From: Peromyscus leucopus
Taxonomy: Eukaryota > Chordata > Mammalia > Rodentia > Cricetidae
Length of the DNA stretch: 64,000 bases
Direction of reading: 5' to 3'
Assembly: GCF_004664715.2 (NCBI RefSeq)
Contig: NC_051066.1
Location: forward strand, 84,531,735 to 84,595,734
This document shows, one piece after another, positions 21,993-31,275 of the stretch. Below the pieces are notes generated by a model. It ran no database searches, was not told the origin of the DNA, and was given only the letters and a program-made list of their open reading frames with translations. Made by a program: the position numbers and the translations under genes. How positions within the stretch are numbered: the stretch's first letter is position 1; every line of letters starts with the position of its first letter.

Positions 21993-22235
21993 GTACTAGC
22001 AAAAGCTACATCCACCACATACCATGTTGAGTGGCTTGCAGAATCCTCTGTGTGACTTGGCAGGAATCTGCCATGCTGTAGCTCCAGCCCGGGGACACAT
22101 CATTGTACCTAGGCCCACCATGAGCAACATGAACTAGGAAGGTGCTCCCAGCTACATTTATAATCTTTTCTTAAGCTCTCTCAGGTTTTAGGTGGAAACT
22201 CTTGCCACCACATGTGGGTGCCAGGGCCTTCCTCA
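21362..22235 (-). repeat. ERV internal duplication, unit 1
   Basis: Shares ordered blocks with unit 2: 'gaagtcaagatat', 'ttttatattacttttac', 'caagcctacatacatttt', 'ctgactctgccc'-type text, 'acatgaactaggaag' and 'tcaggttttaggtggaaact'. At its right end, minus-strand TGGCACCCACATGTGGTG (22223-22206) resembles a tRNA-Lys1,2-type primer-binding site, yet no LTR adjoins it. Confidence 0.75.
21954..21991. repeat. Run of 38 T
   Basis: Homopolymer T tract inside unit 1. No SINE body is attached, so it may be an isolated A-tail remnant (minus) or slippage. Confidence 0.95.
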
Positions 22236-22244
22236 ATCAAACAT

Positions 22245-23092
22245 GATTTTTTCTTAACCCAGAATCAATCCAGAGCCTCTCATTTCCTGTGGAGACAAAA
22301 GAAGAATCTCTTTCCCATATCTTTTAACTTAAATTTTGAAGTCAAGATATTTTTAAAATATATATGTTGGTTTAACTTAGAAGACTTTGCAATCAAATAT
22401 CTCTCTACAGTTAAAAAAAAATCCCCAAAACAAACACAATAATATGCAGTATTCAGACTCTTGGTGTAATTTCCATCTTTACGTGGCTTATTACATTTTT
22501 TATATTACTTTTACTCTCTCTTTAAAGACTTTATTTTTTAAAACTATTTATTTCTTTAAGTACCTATACTGCTTTTCCTCTCTCTTCCAAGCCTACATAC
22601 ATTTTTACACACACTGTAAAACATTTAGGGTTTTTTTTTTTCCATCTATATCTGTTCTATTGTGTCTGTAATCATTTTCTGACCAGAAGAGATTTTTAAA
22701 CTGTTAAACTACATGGCTAGGATGAATGTGGCAGCAGCTCTGGTTGCTGGCTCTGCCCTCCTTGGTTTTTCAACACAGCTCAGGTACCAAGGAGTCACTC
22801 TTACCTCCCCAATTCTGGAAAGCAGTATGCCTGTGTTTTTGAGCCCACAGCTGGGCTCCCAAGCCCTTGGGCAGTGGCTAGGAGAAGCCTCTTTGTATTA
22901 TGGCCTGTGAGAAACCGCAGGAGCCCACTATGTTGCCACTGAAGTCTGCTGCAAGCAGGGGGACGCATCTCTGTACCGAGTCCCGCAATGAGACACATGA
23001 ACTAGGAAGCTGCTCTTAGCTCCATTCTAGAATCTCTTCTGAAGTTTTCTCAGGTTTTAGGTGGAAACTCATGCTAACACATCTGGATGTCA
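22245..23092 (-). repeat. ERV internal duplication, unit 2
   Basis: Second copy of the roughly 0.85-kb segment, head to tail with unit 1 and clearly diverged from it. Its right end has minus-strand TGACATCCAGATGTG (23092-23078), a degenerate primer-binding-site-like sequence about 2 nt from the LTR edge, the expected position. Confidence 0.75.
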
Positions 23093-23093
23093 A

Positions 23094-23480
23094 ACATAGC
23101 CTCAAGTTTCTCTGGATGACTCTCTCCCACCTGCAGTCTCACAGCTGCTTATAAAATAATCACTCAGAGGCTTATATTAATTACAAACTGTATGGCCTAT
23201 GGCTTAGGCTTCTTACTAGCTAGCTCTCACAACTTAACTCAACTCATTCCTATTAATCTGTGTTTTGTCACATGGTTTCATGGCATTATCTGTTCTCTCA
23301 CATCTTGCTTCTCCTGGCAGCAGTTCCCAGTGTCTCTCCTGACTCTGCCTTATTCTCTCTCTATCTCTCTTGGTTTCCCTGCCTGGCTCCATACTGCCCT
23401 GCCATAGGCCACTGCAGCTTTATTTATTAACCAGTGGGAGCAACATATATTCACAGCATACAGAAAGGCACTCCACAGCA
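23094..23480 (-). mobile_element. 5' LTR of the ERV relic
   Basis: 'acatagcctcaagtttctct' to 'ctccacagca'. It has the same layout as the left LTR but differs at many positions, so the provirus is old. Confidence 0.78.
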
Positions 23481-23564
23481 AAGTAGCTAAGAGTGAATAC
23501 CAAAGGCAATCACTGTGTTTAAGAATAGAGTTTTAAAGGCTAGTGATCAGAAAGAAATGAAGTT

Positions 23565-23935
23565 TTATTTTTTCCTTCTGCTTTTCATGTGTGTGTATGA
23601 TGTGTATGTGAGTGTGTGTTTGCACATCTGTAGGTGTGCACACATGGAAGCCAGGGTTTGATGTTGAGAATCTCCCATACTCATTCATCCACCTCTTTCT
23701 TTGAGTGAAGATCTTCAATCAAATCCAGAGTTCACCAACATAGCTAGTCTTTTTAACTGGCTTGCTCTGGGGATCACCCATCTATAACTTCCTAGACTGG
23801 AATTCCAAGTAGATGGCCCACACACCTGGCACATACATGAGTTGAGAGGATCTGAACTCTGGTACTTTTTTGCTTGAATGGTTAAGCACTTTAACCACTG
23901 AACAATCTCCCCAGCCCCTGAAATATATTTCTAAA
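23565..23935 (-). mobile_element. tRNA-derived rodent SINE (RSINE/B3-like), GT-rich end
   Basis: GT-rich start, then a decayed middle, 'ggatctgaactctgg', and 'aagcactttaaccactgaac' followed by 'aatctccccagcccc', the reverse of a tRNA-derived SINE head. Compare 53374-53700. Confidence 0.6.
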
Positions 23936-24559
23936 GACACAAGTATTTGAGCTACACTTTGAAGACTCACACGGTCTTTGAAAACTATTATGCAAAATTA
24001 CTAGATGAAAAGGAGAATCTGGGCCTGGTGGTATATACCTGTAAACTCAAGATTCCAGAGTCAGAAACAAGAAGGCTGTGAGATTTCTAAGTCATCCTGT
24101 TAATTCTAATCTAGCCAGGCCTAAATAGTAAAGCTGTTCTATTTGAGGTCTACATCTGAAGAATGGTCTTCAGTAGAAAGAAGAGGAAGCCAGGCAAAAT
24201 GGAATTTGTATCAAACAATAGGGTAGACTAAAGTAAAGAAAAGCACTGTTAGTCCTTTCAAGAACTCAAATATCAAGATCTGGAGACCAAGAGTTCTCTC
24301 TCAGACATCATAAGTACAACTAATGGACGTTGATATAATGATGAAGCTGTGAAATTACCCTGATAAGCATATATGGAGGTAGAGATATGCTTCTTTAAAT
24401 AAGTTAGCAATTTAGATATTTATGAAATTTATTTTACTTATAAAGCATACATAGTTTATTTTAATACATTCTTATGTGGAATATTTAATCATTCAAATCA
24501 AGTAAAATGCTTTTAAAGCTGACCAACCATTGACAGAGATCATCCATTAAAATTTTTGC
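23936..24559. other. Mostly unrecognised; weak B1-like trace at 24010-24080
   Basis: 'gggcctggtggtatatacct' at 24012 resembles a B1 start. The rest is non-coding DNA without recognised features. Confidence 0.4.
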
Positions 24560-24697
24560 TTCGCAGTGTGGTAGTGACACCTTTAATCCCAAAACTCAGG
24601 AGGCAGAGGCAAGTGGATCTCTGAGTTCAAGGCCAGTCTGGTCTACAGAGACACCCAAGGCTACGCAGAGAAGTGTAGTCTCAAAAAGCCAAATTTA
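24560..24697 (+). mobile_element. B1 SINE
   Basis: 'cacctttaatcccaaaactc', 'gatctctgagttcaaggcca', 'ctggtctacagaga' and an A-rich tail. Moderately diverged. Confidence 0.82.
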
Positions 24698-24704
24698 AAA
24701 AAAT

Positions 24705-25440
24705 ACAATCTAAATGAAATCACCAAATAACAGAAGAGGCAGAGCCACTACTGGACATCTCTCTTCACCAAATGAAGCTTCCATACCAGGAATAGGCTAT
24801 ATTTCATCGAGTTGTTAGCCAAAGGATCTCATGGGAACCCCAAACAACCAGCTACTGCAAAGGCTATAAGTTGCTCTCCACAAAATGACAGCAAGGCCCT
24901 ATTCCTGAAAGTAACACCTACACAACTACTCCTAAGGGAAGGCTGCATGTCCAGCAGTAGATAGAAAACAGAAAATGAATTCAAAGGCATCTTTAGCAGT
25001 TCCTTGTCTCATAATGCACTGTTAGAGCTTCTTAAAACTTTATTTGTTTTTACTTTTATTTATATATTTATTTATTTATATTTACTCTATAGGTTTTGTG
25101 TATATGTTGTTGTTTCCAGCTCTGTGTTTTTTGAGCAATCCCTGAATGTGCAAATGAGTGTGTCTCTGAATCTATTCCTGTTTCTTGAGCCTTTTCTTGG
25201 GCTCTTTTCTTTCTGTTTTGTAGCATTCTTATTTGTTTGTTTTTGTTCTATCTTATTATATAGTTTATTTTATTTTATTTTATTATTCTCCCTTAGGTGC
25301 CTGTTTGTTTTCTAACAAGAAACATAAAGGGGGTGGGTAGAACCGGGGTGAGAGGTAGGGAGAACCTGGGTGGAGTAAAAAGTGGAGAAACCATAATCAG
25401 AATATACTGTATGAAAAAAAATCCACTTTCAATAAAAGAA
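24705..25440 (+). mobile_element. L1 3' UTR, sense
   Basis: Ordered blocks: 'gagccactactggacatctc', 'tcgagttgttagccaaa', 'gtctcataatgcactgttag', 'gcaaatgagtgtgtctctga', 'ttgggctcttttctttctg', 'ggtgcctgtttgttttctaa', 'ccataatcagaatatactgt', then AATAAAAG and an A-rich end. 5'-truncated copy of the subfamily found antisense at 9916-10240. Confidence 0.75.
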
Positions 25441-25628
25441 AAATGAAACAATTTTTGCTTCATTTTTCCAAAGATTGACAGGTATACATCAAAAGTATTC
25501 TTACTAATCCAACAAGAATATCAGTGTTTATGATGAGTCAAGGGAACTGAGAATATAAAAATGATCCTTTCCTGTTTATATTGAGGAACACAATCATATG
25601 AGCTGGTTGGTGCTCAAAACAGCATCTG
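25441..25628. other. No recognised feature
   Basis: Short spacer before a B2. Nothing recognised. Confidence 0.4.
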
Positions 25629-25639
25629 AAATACCAAAA

Positions 25640-25853
25640 TCAAGGCCTTCAAGAGATGGCTCAGTTGTTCTTTCAGAGTAACTGAGTTTGGGTCCTCGCA
25701 CCCACATCTACTTACAGCCGCCTATAACTCCTACTCCAGAGGATGTGACACCCTCTTCTTCTGGTCTAGACAGACACTCACACAAATGTGCAAATGCCCA
25801 CATACAAACACATACACACACATAATTAAAAATAAACTTTTAAATTAAAAAAA
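25640..25853 (+). mobile_element. B2 SINE with 11-bp target duplication
   Basis: 'agagatggctcagttgttct', 'ctgagtttgggtcctcgcac', 'cctataactcctactccaga', A-tail. AAATACCAAAA at 25629-25639 and 25854-25864 is a perfect duplication. Confidence 0.9.
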
Positions 25854-25864
25854 AAATACCAAAA

Positions 25865-26724
25865 GTTTGGAGAAGAAATACCAAAAACAGGTACAACAAA
25901 ACAGCTATCTGAACATACAGATGAAACAGTAATATATCAAAGCTAATATATCAAAGAAAGACAAAGGCTGTAGGTAAGATTGCTACAAAAAGGTAAAGAC
26001 TTAGATGGTACCACATGTCAGAAGAGGCCTCTGACAAACCAGGATAGACTTGAGCTTGAATACCAAGCACAGTGATGCTTATGGGTACCAGCTGGAAGGC
26101 AGCCATATTCAGATGAGCAGTCTCAGAGGGACTCACCTTCAAAAGGTTAATGGAATTATGACAAGTATAAAATGGGAAGGAAGAAAAACCCTGTGATTTG
26201 ATGAAAGAAAATAAGCATACAGATTTAAAAAATAGATTGAGTACAATATAACAAGTATTTCTAGTTCAATGATAGATTGGCGTGGTTAGGATTTGCAGAG
26301 TGAGGTAGATGTGGCTGAAAAAGCTATTGAGGACTATCAATAGCTTGGAATTCCTGAAAAGGGAAGTTGAAGTTTGTTAATTTGTTTCAGCTCCCAGGCA
26401 ATTGTATTAGAACTTAAAAGAAAAACAGGGCAGGCAAACTGTAAATCTCAACAGCTGTTTAGAGAAAAGAGATAAAGAGGGGTGGAGAGCCATGCATTTG
26501 AATGAAGCTGGCAGGTCAGTCATCAACATGGTCAGGAGAAGGGCTTCAGATAGAGAATGAAAATGTTCAAGGTACCAAAGAAAGCATATTTAGGCTCTGG
26601 CCACTAAAAGAAGCAGAAAAGAAGGAAAAGAAAAAGTTATGTTTGTCTATGTAGATCAAAAAAGTGTGCAGACTTCCTCATCCACATGACAGTGAGTGTT
26701 GAATTTAATTAGCTGTAACTAATC
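25865..26724. other. No recognised feature
   Basis: A-rich non-coding DNA. Nothing recognised. Confidence 0.45.
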
Positions 26725-26935
26725 TAAGAGCTATCATTTACTGAGCACATAATCTTTACACACACTACCTCATCTAACTATCAAAATTACCCTGTTAAGA
26801 AGAAAAATATATTACCACCACTTTACAAACTGAGAGTTGAAGATGTTGTGTATTTTAGGCAATTTCAAAATACCGGATAATGCCAGGTAAGTATTAGAAT
26901 TTAGATTTAAATCAATAAATCCATAAATTAAAATT
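26725..26935 (+). mobile_element. MIR SINE
   Basis: 'atttactgagcacataatct', 'ctacctcatctaac', 'attaccaccactttacaaac' then 'tgagagttgaaga' run through most of the MIR consensus. One of the best preserved MIRs here. Confidence 0.8.
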
Positions 26936-27078
26936 CCTATCTAAAGTAAACTATATTCCCTTAATTGTAGAGAAAATAGAAATCAAAAAAACATATTTCT
27001 AAGAGGCAGGCATGGTCAAAACTGCATTTCAGTAAGATAAAAATATAATGTCTGTGTGTTTCTTAGAGAAGTAAATAT

Positions 27079-27300
27079 GGGCTGGGGATGTAGCTTGGTA
27101 GGTAACATGCTTTCCTAACATGCATGAAACCTTGGGCTCAATCAACAGAACCACATAAACCCAGTGTGGTGGTACATGTCCATAATCCCAGCTCTTAGAA
27201 GACAGAGGCAGGAGGATCTAACATTCAGTGTCATCTTAAACCACATGGTGAGTTCGAGGCCAGCTTGGCCTATATGAGAATCTGGCAGAAACCAAGAAAG
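27079..27300 (+). mobile_element. B4 SINE (ID plus B1 chimera)
   Basis: ID-like head 'ggctggggatgtagcttggt' with B-box region 'cttgggctcaatcaa', joined to a B1-like half 'gtggtggtacatgtccataa', 'cagaggcaggaggatctaac', 'gttcgaggccagcttggcct'. Its right half pairs with the inverted copy downstream. Confidence 0.85.
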
Positions 27301-27418
27301 AAGTCTTCTCAAAGTGTCTATTCAGTTCATTTGCCTGTTTGTTGATTGGCAGCTTTATTTCCTTGGTATTTAATTTTTGAAATTGTTTTTAAATTCTAGA
27401 AGGAAGCCTTCTTCCTTT

Positions 27419-27530
27419 CTGCCATATTCTCATATAGGCCAAGCTGGCCTCAAACTCGTCATGTGGTTGAGGATGACCTTGAATGCCAGATCATCCTGCC
27501 TCTGCTTCTCAAGAACTGGTACCTCCAGAG
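27419..27530 (-). mobile_element. B4/B1 right half, inverted copy
   Basis: 'ctcatataggccaagctggc', 'ctcaaactcgtcatgtggtt', 'atcatcctgcctctgcttct'. Nearly complementary to 27210-27290, including non-consensus bases. Confidence 0.82.
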
Positions 27531-27581
27531 ACTTTGCTGTTTGTTTTATATTTCATATTTACAGTGTGGTTCAGTATGTAC

Positions 27582-27886
27582 TGTAGTGGGTAGCTGTTCC
27601 AGCTTTGACCTGGAAATACTACCCCCATTGAGGTTTCCGGTAACCGTCATGCCTATAAGACGGGGCAAGAGAGGAACCCTTAAGACCTGAGGTCTGGATG
27701 GACTGGCTCTCTTGGTTCCTGGATCCTGGACACTGGAGGTAGATAGAACATAGTTCTCCAGAGAACACTGCTGGACTTCACTACACCTTTCCCGGACCCT
27801 GTAACCTATCCCTTTACTTGTAAGTTACCCCACAAAATAAACCTCCCTTTTAACTACGTAGAGTTGCCTTAATACTTCCACCAATA
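27582..27886 (+). mobile_element. Solo ERV LTR (305 bp) with 6-bp target duplication
   Basis: Begins TGTAGTGGGTAGCTGTTCC. Contains 'cttaagacctgaggtctgg', 'cactacacctttcc' and AAAATAAACC (poly-A signal near 27836), ending near 'ttccaccaata'. ATGTAC at 27576-27581 and 27887-27892 flanks it. The right terminus is not a clean CA, so a base or two may have changed. I recognise this as a common rodent LTR but do not assign its name. Confidence 0.72.
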
Positions 27887-27945
27887 ATGTACAATGAAGC
27901 TCTTTACAATTTCTGTCTTAGGATTCAATTGAAAATACTCCCGTC

Positions 27946-28112
27946 CTTTTTTTTTTTTTTATTTGCTTGTTCTTTTTTGAGTCATGGTTTCATGATGAGT
28001 TTCTTGTTATCCTGAACCTTGTTCTATAAACAAGTCAGTTTTTGAACTCAGAGATGCATTTGCTCTTCCTCCTCAGTCCCGGGATTAATGGAATATAGAA
28101 ACACCAGCCTGC
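27946..28112 (-). mobile_element. Diverged B1 SINE
   Basis: Poly-T, then 'ttttgagtcatggtttcatg', 'gaactcagagatgcatttg' and 'cccgggattaatgg', the reverse of B1. Confidence 0.7.
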
Positions 28113-30229
28113 AAAATGTTAACAGCACTGCCAGTATGCTCTTGATAGACTGGACAAATTATTATACTGATTGAAAGATGTATCTATAAACAGAAATCAA
28201 TCTCTTTAATGATATTAAAGTTAATTGATATCAGAAAAAAAGGAAGAAAGAAAGAAGGATAGAAAGAAAGAGGGAGGGAGGAGGGGAATGAACTGGTTAG
28301 TTTCTGTGGGTGTTGAGTCTAAATATGGTTTAACTAGGTCTCAGGTCTGTTCAAGGTCTCACAGGGCTGCATTTGAGGTACCAAATTGACTATACTTTAC
28401 CTAGAGGCTTTCTGAGGAAGAATCTGCTTCCATGCTTATTAATTGGCAGAATTCATTTCTTCATGGTCATTGATACAAAATACAGATATCATCTCAAAGA
28501 GAAAAAGATATCACTTATTCTGAGCCATACATAAGCGATATGGCCCCCAAACAGATTCACATTGTTCCATATAACATATTCTGATAAGGAAATAGTTATA
28601 AGAACTTTTTATCAACACAGAACAAAAGAAAATCATAAATCAGGGTGAACACATTGGTAGATACATCAGGACAATCCTAGTCGTAGTTCTAAGATATTAT
28701 CTGGTGATATTCTTAGCTTTGGAGCTGGTAGAAGTGAGTGTTCTGCTAAACTAAGGAATCCCAGAGGCCATACATGATAGTTGAAAGGATGCTAGGTCAG
28801 ATAAAGAGCTTAATGTTACATGACTGTTGAGGAAGCTAAAGATAGACCAAAATAATTTTGACTCTGCATCTACATGCTAACTCCACAAACATCTTCTAGT
28901 CAGTCAGTCAGCCTTGTAATAATATTCAACACAGGTATGGATTTTCTCTGGGGAGCTTCAGTTGACATGCTAATATAACTAATTTCTCCATTGTCTTGAT
29001 AACTCTCTGCTGGGAACACCTCTCATATCCTAGGGGGTCACTCTGCAGTCCTTGTCACAGCATTTTTGTTCGTTTTCCCAACACAAGCACAAGAATGTCT
29101 GCTGCTTCGAGTCTCTGGGTTAAGCAGAGTTTAATGCCATCTTCAAAAGGGTTCAATCCGAAGAGGAGACCCACCTGAGAAAATCACCTTTGACTAATAC
29201 AAAAATTAAAGATCAGGGACCTTAACTGCATCTTCAAAATCTCTTTACCTTTGTCATGTAATGTAATTTTAGTGTGATGACACCCTTCAAGTTCATACAT
29301 CTCATACACTCTGAAGGGAATGTGATTACCTGGGGATTACTGCTCAAGGGAGTCAAGAAGTCTTGGTGCACATTACAGAGTCCTGCCTACCAAGGTTCGA
29401 CTGCTGATTTGATACAAGGAGGAGACAGACTGGACTAAGCTTTCAGCCTGAGTAATTAAGACGATGTGATGTCATTAACACAAATGACACACAGGAGGAA
29501 AAGGAGGTTAATGAGAAAGATAATGAAATTTGCTCAGGAGAACTTATCCTAAGGTACCAGTGACATGTCCATTTATCCTAAACCAATTGAATTAGTTTGT
29601 GTCAACAGTATCTAATGTTTAATTAAGTGGTATGGAAAGGGAGGCATACATCTAGAAGTGATTATATTGTTTGTAAAGTATAAAATTTTTTAAAAAAATA
29701 TTCTAATGGCCATGGATTTCAGAAACAATTAACAACTTGATTACAGTTTACATTATTCTCCTCCTCCTCCTCTCTTCAACCATGTCTCTGAGTGTATGTG
29801 TCTGTGTTTGTGTCTGTCTGTTTAATTGAGTTGTTTTGATAAATGGTCTTTGCAGACTCTGTTATTTCTAAAAAATGACCAAACATTGTTTTTGCTTCAG
29901 GAATGTTTATCTTAAAATGTAACCAGTAATAGCTGAATGAGTTGTTCAGTAAGTAGATAAATGAAATACCAAAAATAACCAATGAAATATTAAGGTTACA
30001 CTAATATACACTGGAATAAGTAATCTAAACTCTCTCTTTAAACCTATTAGCTTGTAGCTTTTAGATTCATGGAGATCACATAGTCTATGGTTCCCACAGT
30101 GAAATGCTTAGTATATAGAGAATTAATTTCTGCTAAGTGTCTTCTTGCTGCCAAGTCCCTTGCTAGAAATTTCACATATGCTAGTTCTTCCTCTTCTTTC
30201 AGGAGGAAAGGTATGTTTGTTTGTATTTG
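28113..30229. other. No recognised repeat or gene in about 2.1 kb
   Basis: Apparently single-copy DNA. A purine tract sits at 28233-28285 and a (CTC)n tract near 29758-29772. Frames on both strands lack domains. Confidence 0.45.
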
Positions 30230-30560
30230 TGTATAGTGTTTGTATGTATGTATATATGATGTATGTGAGTGGCACATATACAGAGATCAGAGGACTTTGG
30301 GGAGTCCACCTCGTTCTGAGGTAGGCTGTTTTGTTTCTGTCATTACACTGCAGCTGCATATTCCAGACTAGCTAGGTCGTGTGCTTCAGCATGATTCTCC
30401 TGTCTCTGTTTCCCATCTTGCTGTAAGAGTGTGCTGGGATTACAGATGCATGCTATTCCAGCCAGCTTTTTATTTGGGTTCAGGGGATCCAAATTCAGGT
30501 CATCAGGTGTGCACTGCAAGCGCTTTTACTCATGGAGTCAGCTCCTGGGCTCTATTTCAC
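30230..30560 (-). mobile_element. tRNA-derived rodent SINE (RSINE/B3-like)
   Basis: GT-rich start, 'agagatcagaggactttggg', 'gctgggattacagatgcatg' and 'gggatccaaattcaggtcat', ending 'actcatggagtcagctcc'. Diverged, antisense. Confidence 0.55.
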
Positions 30561-30584
30561 TTCATTCTAACAATGCTGAACTAA

Positions 30585-30700
30585 GGCAATAGGTAATGCA
30601 GTTGAGGCTGAGCAATTAAACACTTCATCTAAGCTAGAAAATAGGAATAGCCTGGTTTCAGATCCAAGTGTATTTTATTCCTCACACGGTTGTTGCTTCC
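30585..30700 (+). mobile_element. MIR SINE
   Basis: 'cagttgaggctgagcaatta', 'cacttcatctaagctag' and 'cctggtttcagatccaag' follow the MIR 3' half. Confidence 0.65.
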
Positions 30701-30879
30701 TCTCTTGACCTTTCTTTAATCCTCAAATTAGGTGCAACCTCCTTAAGATGCCTTCATGACCAGTATCTTAGCCTTCCAACTCTGTGTTAGATGCATGTTC
30801 CCACCACCATGTCACTAATTAATGTCAATATTGAGTAAGTGCTGAAGGGCCAGGACCATACAGACTGGATTCAAACCAG

Positions 30880-31045
30880 AAGCCAGTGTTCTTATCCTAG
30901 CTTTATACTTCGTAAGCTTACAAAGCTGCAAAACATACCAATCCTCAAGCTTTTTCAGTAAAATAGGAATAACATAGTTCCAGAGACCCCAGGCTCAAGA
31001 GATGATTTGAGGAATGACCTAGTGAATATAAGCCCATCATAATAT
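30880..31045 (-). mobile_element. MIR SINE, antisense
   Basis: 'actggattcaaaccagaagc' (30867 on), then 'cctcaagctttttcagtaaa' and 'ataggaataacatagttcc' follow the reversed MIR order. Two MIRs in opposite orientation lie within 0.5 kb. Confidence 0.65.
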
Positions 31046-31084
31046 ACTATTCTACACGTTGCACTAGATTATAATTGCCTGTTT

Positions 31085-31275
31085 ACTTTTCTGTGTTTGA
31101 TAATGAATTTTAAAATCATCCTCCAGACAGAGACTATGCATTTATTCATTTGTTTGTTTACTTATTTATTAGTATGATTTTCCTCAGAACCTAGAACAGT
31201 ACCTATGCCCTAGCTAGCAGGTATACAGAAATTCCTGCTATGAAAGGGAAGGAAGGAATGAGAAAAGGGAGTGGA
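31085..31275 (+). mobile_element. L2-like fragment
   Basis: 'ccagacagagactatgcatt' and 'cagaacctagaacagtacct' recall the L2 3' end. Weak. Confidence 0.4.

Larger units (their letters stand above)
19401..23480 (-). mobile_element. Class II (ERVK-like) provirus relic, non-coding internal region
   Basis: Two related LTRs (19401-19790 and about 23094-23480) flank about 3.3 kb. On the minus strand the 5' LTR is the right one. The tract reading AGAAAAGGGGAAG on minus (19791-19803) abuts TGCTGTGAG of the left LTR, which is the polypurine-tract position for a 3' LTR. I see no gag, protease, RT, integrase or env motif, and frames are under 95 codons, so this looks like a non-autonomous family. A B1, a (GA)n array and a 38-T run were added later. 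No 6-bp duplication is evident at the outer ends ('aagtag' right, 'gtaat' left), possibly from decay or LTR recombination. Family name not assigned. Confidence 0.78.
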
